A stretch of 64,000 nucleotides of DNA from Actinomycetes bacterium (GTDB lineage: Bacteria; Actinomycetota; Acidimicrobiia; Acidimicrobiales; RAAP-2). The DNA lies in contig JAJZVL010000005.1 in the NCBI GenBank assembly GCA_021845725.1, positions 1-64,000 on the forward strand, read 5' to 3'. Positions 57,043 to 64,000 of the stretch are shown here, in pieces; position 1 is the first letter of the stretch, and every line of letters begins with the position of its first letter. Below the pieces are notes generated by a model. The model worked only from the letters and a program-made list of their open reading frames with translations. It ran no database searches and was not told the DNA's origin. A program made the translations under genes and the position numbers.

Positions 57043-58506
57043 ATGCTGCGCGTCGCACGCATCAGGGACCGGACCGGGCGCTACTACCTCATGGACCTCG
57101 CTTCCGAGCTCGATGCCGCGTCTGTGGGCCCCGGGCCGACTGATCCTCGGGATCCCCGAGGAGGCCGGTGGCTCGGCACCGCGGCGGCAGGGCTCGGACT
57201 GGCCGGTCACGTCGACGGCCAGGCGTTCTCGGCGGTGCTCTCGGGTCGTCACCCGTCGGGGGGTCACCGGCTCCGAATGCGCGAGACGGCGGTCAGCGGG
57301 TACGACCTCACGTTCGCTGCGCCGAAGTCGGTGAGCGTGCTCTTCGCGCTCGGCAGCCCGGGCGCCTCAGCCGCTGCCCGGGCGGCGCACGACGAGGCGG
57401 TCGACGCCGCCATGGGCTACGTGGCGGCACGCGCGGCGACGGTGCGGTGCACGCCTTCGGCGAGCCCGGTCGACGGCCTGGTCGCCGCGCGCTTCGTCCA
57501 CGGCGTGAGCAGGGCGCTCGATCCCCACCTCCACTCCCACGTCGTCGTCGCCAACCTCGCCCGAGGGAACGACGGGCGCTGGCGGGCGATCGACGGTCGG
57601 GGCCTGTACGCCCACGCCAAGGCAGCCGGCGCGCTCTACGACGCGTTCCTGCGCCACGGCATCACCACTCGGCTCGGCCTCGAATGGGTCTCGAGATCCG
57701 GTCGCGGGTGGGAGCTCTCCGCCGTGGACCCCTTCCTCACCGCCGCGTTGTCATCTCGGCGCGCCGAGATCCTCGTCCACCTCGCGACGCACGCTTCGGG
57801 GCCGGCGCCCGGGTTGGTCCCGACGCCGACGTCGCGACGAGCGCGCCGTACCGCGTGGGCGGCAACGCGCGATCCGAAGGCGGTGGCGGCGACACCCGGG
57901 GAGCTTCGCCGCCGCTGGGGTGCGATCGCCCGGGGCGCCGGCTGCTCCGCCGAGCTCTTCGTCAACGCAGCGCTCGAGCGCGCCGGGGCTGGGCGGGTCG
58001 GGCGGGCGTCGATCGACGAGCACCGGTTCGCGGCGGCCATCGCCGAGGGCGCGGGCCGCGGCGTGACGAGGCGGGAGGCGATCGGCGCATGGGCCGGTGC
58101 GCTGGGCGCAGGAGGGTCGGTCGAGGACGTCGAGCGCTGCGTGGACATGCTGGCGGATTGGGGCACTGGAACGGGGGTCGCCGAACGTGTGCTGGCACCG
58201 GCCGCAGTGGTGCCGGCGCCGCACGTCCTGCGCCTGCTCGGCCCTCGGCCTGCGGCGCCTCACGCGCTTGGTGTCTGGGAGTCCGCGGCGTCCTCGATCG
58301 CTCGTTACCGCGCGCGCTGGGGCGTGCATGACCGTCGGCAAGTGCTCGGCGCCCACACGCCGACGGAGCTGCGCGCGCTTCCCGCACGCCGTCTCGCCGA
58401 CCACCTGGCGACCGCCAGGGCCATCGACGACGCCCTCGCTCGCATCGGACGAGCGCGAGAGCCCCTGCGCGACCGGGGGCTGGAGCTCTCACGCGACCTG
58501 AGATGA
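57043..58506 (+). CDS. MobF/TrwC-type relaxase domain protein without helicase domain
   Basis: 487 residues. The TrwC relaxase signature is clear: N-terminal tyrosines (Tyr14-Tyr15), 'GYDLTFAAPKSVSVLFALG' (86-104) and the metal-binding three-histidine motif 'HLHSH' (His162, 164, 166) followed by 'VVVANLARG'. Such enzymes nick oriT and stay bound to the transferred strand through tyrosine. The C-terminal RecD-like helicase of full TrwC/TraI (about 950-1800 residues) is missing. Its 3' end faces a coupling-protein ATPase gene 13 nt away. No type IV secretion channel genes are in the window. Confidence 0.88.
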   Translation: MLRVARIRDRTGRYYLMDLASELDAASVGPGPTDPRDPRGGRWLGTAAAGLGLAGHVDGQAFSAVLSGRHPSGGHRLRMRETAVSGYDLTFAAPKSVSVLFALGSPGASAAARAAHDEAVDAAMGYVAARAATVRCTPSASPVDGLVAARFVHGVSRALDPHLHSHVVVANLARGNDGRWRAIDGRGLYAHAKAAGALYDAFLRHGITTRLGLEWVSRSGRGWELSAVDPFLTAALSSRRAEILVHLATHASGPAPGLVPTPTSRRARRTAWAATRDPKAVAATPGELRRRWGAIARGAGCSAELFVNAALERAGAGRVGRASIDEHRFAAAIAEGAGRGVTRREAIGAWAGALGAGGSVEDVERCVDMLADWGTGTGVAERVLAPAAVVPAPHVLRLLGPRPAAPHALGVWESAASSIARYRARWGVHDRRQVLGAHTPTELRALPARRLADHLATARAIDDALARIGRAREPLRDRGLELSRDLR

Positions 58507-58519
58507 CCCGGGGCCCGGC

Positions 58520-60055
58520 TCAGTCCCCCCGGCCACGCGGACCGGCGCCGCACCCGGCGCTGGGCGTGCGTCCGAGGGCGCGCCAGGACAACCCGGCGGA
58601 GGCGAGGAGCCCCTGTGTCCTGGCTCGGCCGGTCGGGATGCAGTCGCGCCACGGCCACGATTCGTGCGCAGGGGTGAGCCGAACCCATCCGAGGCGATTG
58701 CGGGCGTCGACGCACAGCCCCCAGCCGTGCGCCCCGCGTGCGACAACGTCCACCGGGAGGCGCCGGCGCAGCACCGCCGCGTCGGTCGTCGAGACCTGCC
58801 TGCCTCCGGCTCCGTCCGTGAACCCGACCGTGCGGCCACGCACCTCCCGATCTCCGCTCAGCGCCGAGAGCGCCTCGAGCGTGCGGATGTCTGCGATCCC
58901 CCCGAGGACGACCGTCGTGCCGAAGATGGAGACGAAGGCGTCGGCCTCCGTGCCCCAGCGCGCACGAGCCTGGGACAGGTCCTGGAGGCATGCGAGCGTG
59001 AGCAGACCCTGCCCAGGGCCCTCGGTCACCAAGGAAGGGAGGTCGGGCAGCGGCGCGATGTTCGCCACCTCGTCGAGCGCGAAGAGCACGGGTGCGCCGT
59101 CGAACCGCGCAGCGCGCGAGGCGCGCCGGTAGGCGGCGTCACGCACCTCTGAGAGCATGGCGACGACGAGCGGTGCGAGCAGCTGCTGGCGCGCTGCGGG
59201 TGCGCAGACGTACATGGTGTGGGTGCCCGCGCAGAACGCGTCGGGATCGAGGAGCGGCGGTTCGGTCGACGCGAGCGCGCCGGGGGAGCGGTAGGCGGCA
59301 AGCACCCCCGATGCCGTGGACCAGATGCCGGACTGCTCCCTGGGATCCGTGCTCAAGATCCCGGCGAGCAGGTCGGTGGCCACGGCGTCGTCCCCGAGGC
59401 GTGTCGCAAGGACGTCGAGCGCGGGCGCGCCGTCGTGGCGGTCGACCCAGCGGAGCACTGCGCGCATCGGGACGTCGTCGAGCGACGCGGCATGCAGCAG
59501 AGGTGCGAGCAGCGCCGCGGCGCGCTCGGACCAGTGGCCCTCGGCTCCGGCTCCGACGGCGCCGTTCGGCCTGCCGCGTGCAGTCCGGACCATCGCGTCG
59601 GAAACCTCCAAGGCGGCATGCCACTCGCGCGCGGCGCTCACGGGAGACCAGCCAACGCGATGGACCCCCGGCGGGAGCTCGATCTCCCCCGTCGGGTCGA
59701 ACGCGAGGCACCAGCCCAACGACGCTCGAGCACCGGCGGTGGCGCGCAGGACGTCGGGCTTCGTCGACGTGGTGAGCACCGCACCAGGTGCCGACAGGAC
59801 GTTGGGCACGACGAGCGACGAGGTCTTGCCAGAGCGCGAAGGCCCGAGGACGAGCGTCGATCGCTGCGCTCCTGACCACGCCCAGCCACGTGCGCCAAGG
59901 CCGAGGTAGATGCCGCGCCCGCTGCACGCTGCTCCCTGCAGCCTGGCGACCGACCCTGCCCGCGCATCCCACTCGCCGCCGTGTGCGCGGGCCGTCATCC
60001 CTGCCCGGTGTGCCGAGGTCGTCTGGGAACGCGTGCGATACGGGGCATCGCGCAC
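58520..60055 (-). CDS. VirD4/TraG-type coupling ATPase lacking transmembrane segments
   Basis: 511 residues. Walker A 'GPSRSGKTSS' (71-80) and Walker B 'VLFALDEVANI' (about 318) with 'PDLPSLVTEGPGQGLLTLACLQDLSQARARWG' are typical of type IV coupling proteins that pump relaxosome-bound DNA. The N-terminal membrane anchor of VirD4/TraD is not visible; the first 65 residues are hydrophilic or Gly-rich. It is convergent with the relaxase gene and downstream of cofC on the same strand (35-nt gap). Confidence 0.88.
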   Translation of the reverse strand: MRDAPYRTRSQTTSAHRAGMTARAHGGEWDARAGSVARLQGAACSGRGIYLGLGARGWAWSGAQRSTLVLGPSRSGKTSSLVVPNVLSAPGAVLTTSTKPDVLRATAGARASLGWCLAFDPTGEIELPPGVHRVGWSPVSAAREWHAALEVSDAMVRTARGRPNGAVGAGAEGHWSERAAALLAPLLHAASLDDVPMRAVLRWVDRHDGAPALDVLATRLGDDAVATDLLAGILSTDPREQSGIWSTASGVLAAYRSPGALASTEPPLLDPDAFCAGTHTMYVCAPAARQQLLAPLVVAMLSEVRDAAYRRASRAARFDGAPVLFALDEVANIAPLPDLPSLVTEGPGQGLLTLACLQDLSQARARWGTEADAFVSIFGTTVVLGGIADIRTLEALSALSGDREVRGRTVGFTDGAGGRQVSTTDAAVLRRRLPVDVVARGAHGWGLCVDARNRLGWVRLTPAHESWPWRDCIPTGRARTQGLLASAGLSWRALGRTPSAGCGAGPRGRGD

Positions 60056-60090
60056 AACGGTCGCGTCGTCCCCAGGGGCTGTGCGCTCCG

Positions 60091-60750
60091 CTACCCGGTC
60101 CGTCCTCCGTCGCCGCCTGCCTGGCCGCCGGCTGTGGGAAGGTCGCTCGGCCAGTCGACGTCGTAGGAGAGCGATGGCTCGCGCAGCACCCGAACGTCGA
60201 GGCCCAGGCGGAGGGACTCTGCGCGATGTCGGGAGAAGGAACCCGGACCGTAGGAGAAGCGGAATCCTGCGTCGGTCGGGAGCTCGATCACGTTCGTGCC
60301 GTCGTCGCGGCGGTCGGGGACCAGCGTGACCCCCCCGAACCCCACCAACCCGGCGAGATCACGAGCGAGCGGCAGGTCGGCGTGCGCCACGACGACACGG
60401 CGTACGCCGAGACCGGCGAGCTGGGCGACGCCTGACTGCACGGCGCCGTTCAATCCTCGGCCTGGCTCCCACAGGACGATCGCCCCGTGGCTCCGTGCCC
60501 AGTCGGCCACCTCGGGATCGTCGCAGACGACCGCGACGGGTAAGGGCGCCGCCGCGTGGAGCACCTGCTCGGCCATGCGGCGAACGAGCGTCCTGCGATC
60601 CGCGTCATTGAGCGCGCTCGTGAGGCGGCCCTTGGCGTGGGCGAACGACTTGACCGGCACGAGCACGGCCTGCTCGCCGGTGCGACCCCGCGCCGCGCCG
60701 TGCTCTCCAGCTCCGGCAGCGGGGCGGGCGACCTCCTCGTCGCCGGTCAC
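60091..60750 (-). CDS. cofC: 2-phospho-L-lactate guanylyltransferase (CofC/FbiD)
   Basis: 219 residues. The nucleotidyltransferase fold has 'AVLVPVKSFAHAKGRL', 'VVAHADLPLARDLAGL' and 'VPDRRDDGTNVIELP', plus 'FRFSYGPGSFSRHRAESLRLGL', the CofC signature. It activates 2-phospholactate or phosphoenolpyruvate with GTP in coenzyme F420 synthesis. The GTG start at 60750 follows a TAGACT box by 6 nt. It agrees with F420-dependent enzymes such as the oxidoreductase near 3 kb. The tail after 'DVDWPSDLP' is a short glycine-rich extension. Confidence 0.93.
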   Translation of the reverse strand: MTGDEEVARPAAGAGEHGAARGRTGEQAVLVPVKSFAHAKGRLTSALNDADRRTLVRRMAEQVLHAAAPLPVAVVCDDPEVADWARSHGAIVLWEPGRGLNGAVQSGVAQLAGLGVRRVVVAHADLPLARDLAGLVGFGGVTLVPDRRDDGTNVIELPTDAGFRFSYGPGSFSRHRAESLRLGLDVRVLREPSLSYDVDWPSDLPTAGGQAGGDGGRTG

Positions 60751-60756
60751 CTCCCC

Positions 60757-60762
60757 AGTCTA
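60757..60762 (-). promoter_or_regulatory. -10 box of cofC (leaderless type)
   Basis: TAGACT on the minus strand, 6 nt before the GTG at 60750. Confidence 0.5.
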
Positions 60763-60826
60763 CGTGAGCACCCGGGCGAGCTCCGACGATCGACGGGCGC
60801 TGCTCGCACCGACGACGCGCCATCCG

Positions 60827-60832
60827 TAGGCT
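60827..60832 (+). promoter_or_regulatory. -10 box of gpsA (leaderless type)
   Basis: TAGGCT, 8 nt before the GTG at 60841. Confidence 0.55.
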
Positions 60833-60840
60833 CAGGGCGC

Positions 60841-61881
60841 GTGGCTGGCAGCTCTGTGCACACCGACGGCGTGACGGTCGTGGGAGCGGGGTCGTGGGGC
60901 ACCACGATCGCGGCGCTCGCCGCCGGCAAAGGGCCGACGACCCTCTGGGTGCGTTCCCCCGAGCTTGCCGAGGAGCTCGTGGCGACGCGCGAGAACCGGC
61001 GCTACCTGCCCGGCATCGTGCTGCCCCCGACGCTGCGTGCCACCTCGTCGCTGCGCGACGCAGTGGCGAATGCCGCGGTGGTGCTCGTGGCCGTGCCCTC
61101 GCACGGCTTCCGGGCGGTGCTCGAGGCGATGGAACCCGTGCTCCCCGCGCGAGCCGCGGTGGTCAGCCTCGCCAAGGGTATCGAGGCCGGGACGAACCGT
61201 CGGATGTCCGAGATCGTCGCAGAGGTGCTGCCCGGGCGGCCGGTAGGGGTGCTCACCGGGCCGAACCTGTCCCACGAGGTCGCCGTCGGGCACCCCGCGG
61301 CGACCGTCGTCGCCTGTGACGACGAGGAGGTTGCCCGGCGTGTCCAAGAGGCGCTCCACTGCTCGACCTTCAGGGTGTACACGGCTACCGACGTCGTGGG
61401 CTGCGAGATCGCCGCGGCGAGCAAGAACGTGATTGCCATCGCGGCCGGCGTGTGCGACGGCCTGGCGTTCGGGGGGAACACCCGAGCGGTGCTCATCACC
61501 CGGGGACTTGCCGAGCAGGTGCGTCTGGGTCTCGCGCTCGGAGGGCACGCGTTCACCTTCGGCGGGCTCGCGGGCGTCGGAGATCTCGTGGCGACGTGCA
61601 CGAGCCCGCGGAGCCGCAACCGATGGGTCGGCGTCGAGCTCGGTCGCGGCCGGCGGCTGCACGACGTCGTCTCCGAGATGCACATGGTCGCCGAGGGGGT
61701 GCGGACCGCCGGACCTGTGGTGGCGCTGGCGGAGGCGCACGGGGTGGAGATGCCCATCGCCGCGCAGGTCGACGCACTTCTCGCGGGCCGGACGTCACCG
61801 GCAGAGGCCCTCGAGGCGCTCATGGAGCGCCCACCGAGGCCGGAGTGGGACGACGCGGTCGTACGCGAGCTCGGCAGCTGA
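60841..61881 (+). CDS. gpsA: NAD(P)H-dependent glycerol-3-phosphate dehydrogenase
   Basis: 346 residues. It reduces dihydroxyacetone phosphate to sn-glycerol 3-phosphate for phospholipid synthesis. The Rossmann motif 'VTVVGAGSWGTTIAALA' is at residues 11-27. 'LTGPNLSHEVAVGHPAATVVA', 'NVIAIAAGVCDGLAFGGNTRAVLITRGLAE' and 'FGGLAGVGDLVATCTSPRSRNR' are the GpsA catalytic and substrate motifs. GTG 60841 follows a TAGGCT box. In many actinobacteria cofC and gpsA are neighbours, as here. Confidence 0.96.
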   Translation: MAGSSVHTDGVTVVGAGSWGTTIAALAAGKGPTTLWVRSPELAEELVATRENRRYLPGIVLPPTLRATSSLRDAVANAAVVLVAVPSHGFRAVLEAMEPVLPARAAVVSLAKGIEAGTNRRMSEIVAEVLPGRPVGVLTGPNLSHEVAVGHPAATVVACDDEEVARRVQEALHCSTFRVYTATDVVGCEIAAASKNVIAIAAGVCDGLAFGGNTRAVLITRGLAEQVRLGLALGGHAFTFGGLAGVGDLVATCTSPRSRNRWVGVELGRGRRLHDVVSEMHMVAEGVRTAGPVVALAEAHGVEMPIAAQVDALLAGRTSPAEALEALMERPPRPEWDDAVVRELGS

Positions 61882-61903
61882 GACGCGAGGCGGCTGCGCG
61901 GGC

Positions 61904-64000
61904 TCAGGCGTCCGGGAGCCGAAAGGTCGCGATGCCATAGGGGCGGAGCTCGAAGGCGCCGTCGAAAGGCTCGACGGGTGACCCGACCAGGTTCACGAGC
62001 CACCCCGACCGATCGCCGACGCGCACCGTGGCGGGGGAGCCGGCCGGGTTGAAGACGCGTACCTCGAGGACCCCGCGCTCGCGCCGGACGGCGCTCACCT
62101 CGGCCCCCTCGACCTCGAGCGCGCTTCCCGCGTCCGGGCGCGTGCCACCGCCGAGGGACCCGACGACCTCCAGCGGGAGGAGGACGTCGTCGACGAATGC
62201 CCACGGGTCGACGTCGCCGAGGGCGACCGCGTAGCGAAGCTCGATGGTTCTGCCGACCATCTGCAGCCCCTCCACCGGCGTGAGGGGTCCGGCGGGGAAG
62301 GGACGGTAGGCCATCCCGAGCCTGGAGAGCATCCCCGTGGCGCGCAGCACGGTGAGCGCGAGGGTGCGTGCCCTCGTTTCCTCTCCGGTGCCCGTCAGGT
62401 CGATCAGCTCGTACTCGGTCACCCCGTCGTGCACGACGGTGAGTCCACCGGCGCGGACGAAACGGCGCGCCGGGAACGTGGGGACGCCGCGTTCGTCCGG
62501 GCGCCCCTCGACCTCGAGCCCGCGTTCGACGGCCCCGAAGGCCGTCTCCGCCTCCGAGCACGCCGCGGGCTCGGGTAGGGGGAGATGGATGCGTACCCGG
62601 TGGTCGCGCGACGGGTTGACGAACGAGGTCGCGACCCTGACCAGACCCTCGTCCGCCCGCAGCTCGATCGTGGTGGTGACCTCCACGGGCCGTGTGCCCA
62701 CGCGGCGCTGGGACGAGACCTCGGCATGGTCCGGCCATCGGTAGCGGGCCGCGACCACGACCCGCGCCCGGACCGGGCCGCGCTCGAGCACCTGGGTGCT
62801 GACCGAGTCAGGAGCGTCGACGACGGTGTCGTGCGCGGGCGGCGAGTGGTTGTAGGAGTCGCCGAGATCCCCGCCGTCGACGACCCGGCCCAGGCCCGAG
62901 AGCGAGCCGAGGGAGAACGTGGCGTCCGAGGCGTCGACGCGCACCGTGACGAGGCCGTTGTCGAGGCGCAGCGCCCCGGCGTCGTCGGCGACACCGACCG
63001 GGTGCGTGAGGCGCGCGGGCCTGAACGCGCGCCAACCGAAGCCCGGGACCGGTTCTGCTCGGGCGACGATGTGTCGCGTCGGCGACTGGTCGAGACGGAC
63101 CCGGACCGGCGCGGTCGGACGCGCCCCGAGCCGCGCCACGAGGTCCTCCTTTGCCTGGGCGATCGACGTGTGCGGACGCTCGTGTGGCCCGATGGAGACC
63201 GTCACGGCGATGCCCGCGTCGTCCTCCTCGACCGCCACGTCCTGGATCCACTCGTCGCTGTCGATCTTCGCACCGTCGATCATCGCGAGCATCGTGTGGA
63301 CCGTCTCGGCGTCCAGCGTCAGCTCGCTCAGCCGCTCCGCCCGCTCGGAAAGGATCTGGACGTCATCGTTTCGTGGTTCACCACCGCCTGCGTCGGCGTC
63401 CCAGCTCCCGGTGCCCCAGCTCCCGGCGCCAGCTGAGACGGCGAGCTCTACCACGCCGCCCCGCGCGCGGGATGAGGGGTTCACGATCACGTTGCCCGGT
63501 GCGGCGAAGGAGCTGGAGAGCGCGAGGAGGGCTCGTGACGAGATCCCCTCAGCGATCGCCCGCGCCGACGCGAAGCGTGCCAGCACCTCGTCGACGACGT
63601 CGTCGACGGAGCACGCGCAGATCGAATCGTGTGCAGCGTTGCGGACGATCTCCTTCCATGCGAGCTCGAGCTGGCGCGCCGGCCAAGCCTCTGGCGGGAG
63701 GAACAGCGCGCCATAGCGCTCGGCCCGCTGCTCGAGCGCGCGCTCGGCGGCTGCCGCCGCGCGCTTTACGTCCACGCGGTTCGACGTGACGCCCATGAGC
63801 ATGTTCGCGCGCGCTCCCGAGCGCAGCTCGCCGCGCCAGCGGGCAAGCCCTCGCCTCGAGGTTCGCGCGAGGTACTCAGGCAGCGACGTGATCTCGAAGC
63901 GCAGGTCGTCTTGGAGCGCGTTCGCCTCTTCGACGACGCGGCCGAGCCCGGGCTGGGGGGGCAGATGGTCCGAGCCGTTCATGAGCAAGAGGTCCGCGAC
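61904..64000 (-). CDS. Glycoside hydrolase family 38 alpha-mannosidase, C-terminal part (runs off the window)
   Basis: At least 698 residues; the frame continues past 64000, so the N-terminal catalytic part with the nucleophile is missing from the window. 'LLLMNGSDHLPPQP' and 'WKEIVRNAAHDSICACSVDDVVDEV' are GH38 motifs of the catalytic and middle domains. The rest is the beta-sandwich region with 'FRPARLTHP', 'LRLDNGLVTVRVD' and 'VPTFPARRFV'. The enzyme removes alpha-mannose residues, possibly from mannosylated glycans or glycerate; the substrate is unknown. A small duplication gives 'GSWGTGSW' near 63400. The tail converges on gpsA with 22 nt between the stops. Confidence 0.88.
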   Translation of the reverse strand, partial: VADLLLMNGSDHLPPQPGLGRVVEEANALQDDLRFEITSLPEYLARTSRRGLARWRGELRSGARANMLMGVTSNRVDVKRAAAAAERALEQRAERYGALFLPPEAWPARQLELAWKEIVRNAAHDSICACSVDDVVDEVLARFASARAIAEGISSRALLALSSSFAAPGNVIVNPSSRARGGVVELAVSAGAGSWGTGSWDADAGGGEPRNDDVQILSERAERLSELTLDAETVHTMLAMIDGAKIDSDEWIQDVAVEEDDAGIAVTVSIGPHERPHTSIAQAKEDLVARLGARPTAPVRVRLDQSPTRHIVARAEPVPGFGWRAFRPARLTHPVGVADDAGALRLDNGLVTVRVDASDATFSLGSLSGLGRVVDGGDLGDSYNHSPPAHDTVVDAPDSVSTQVLERGPVRARVVVAARYRWPDHAEVSSQRRVGTRPVEVTTTIELRADEGLVRVATSFVNPSRDHRVRIHLPLPEPAACSEAETAFGAVERGLEVEGRPDERGVPTFPARRFVRAGGLTVVHDGVTEYELIDLTGTGEETRARTLALTVLRATGMLSRLGMAYRPFPAGPLTPVEGLQMVGRTIELRYAVALGDVDPWAFVDDVLLPLEVVGSLGGGTRPDAGSALEVEGAEVSAVRRERGVLEVRVFNPAGSPATVRVGDRSGWLVNLVGSPVEPFDGAFELRPYGIATFRLPDA

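Overview
The window is about 64 kb of very GC-rich bacterial chromosome, densely packed with genes on both strands. Coenzyme F420 genes (an F420-dependent LLM-class oxidoreductase and cofC), a PAC2 protein, a fused PafB-PafC regulator, HrcA/CIRCE control, many GTG/TTG starts and abundant leaderless promoters point to an actinobacterium. A complete type IV pilus set without recognisable mycobacterial or streptomycete hallmarks suggests the Acidimicrobiia or a neighbouring class. That placement is an inference; no rRNA is present to settle it.

Layout. 0-5.5 kb: tRNA-Ala(GGC), leuS, an LLM oxidoreductase, a PAC2 protein and a thioredoxin-TPR protein. 5.5-15.4 kb: a cyclic-di-GMP island. A minus-strand operon runs degenerate GGDEF protein > GNAT-like/E1-like/nitroreductase fusion > GAF-GGDEF-EAL enzyme. 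Facing it is a plus-strand pair (active-looking GGDEF, then degenerate GGDEF). Immediately after that pair, on the opposite strand, lies a c-di-GMP-I (GEMM-I) riboswitch with its own promoter. 15.4-28.4 kb: housekeeping genes folP2-like, holA, rpsT, lepA, hrcA (with CIRCE), dnaJ, rsmE, a BldC-like HTH gene, a HIT gene, phoH, ybeY, a CNNM/HlyC-type protein, era and a K+ channel. 28.4-39.2 kb: an ArsR-type regulator, a small unknown gene, a DinG-like helicase, a short RmlA-type nucleotidyltransferase, dxs, a hot-dog thioesterase, tldD/tldE, fmdB (with a second CIRCE) and moaC.

39.2-53 kb is the type IV pilus region: a proline-rich protein, a prepilin, a convergent pilMN(fused)-pilO-lipoprotein operon, a carboxyltransferase, a small unknown, a first pilT, a prepilin peptidase, and a pilB-pilT-pilC operon. 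53-64 kb: a lysylphosphatidylglycerol-synthase-type membrane protein, a lipoprotein, pafBC, a MobF/TrwC-type relaxase facing a VirD4/TraG-type coupling ATPase, cofC, gpsA and the C-terminal part of a GH38 alpha-mannosidase that runs off the window.

The c-di-GMP enzymes, the riboswitch and the MshEN-type N-terminus of PilB suggest that second-messenger level, pilus extension and an orphan riboswitch transcript are linked, which I regard as the most interesting biology here. Across the window at least 18 genes have a TANNNT -10 box ending 6-9 nt before the start codon and no Shine-Dalgarno sequence, so leaderless mRNAs appear to be a main mode of initiation.
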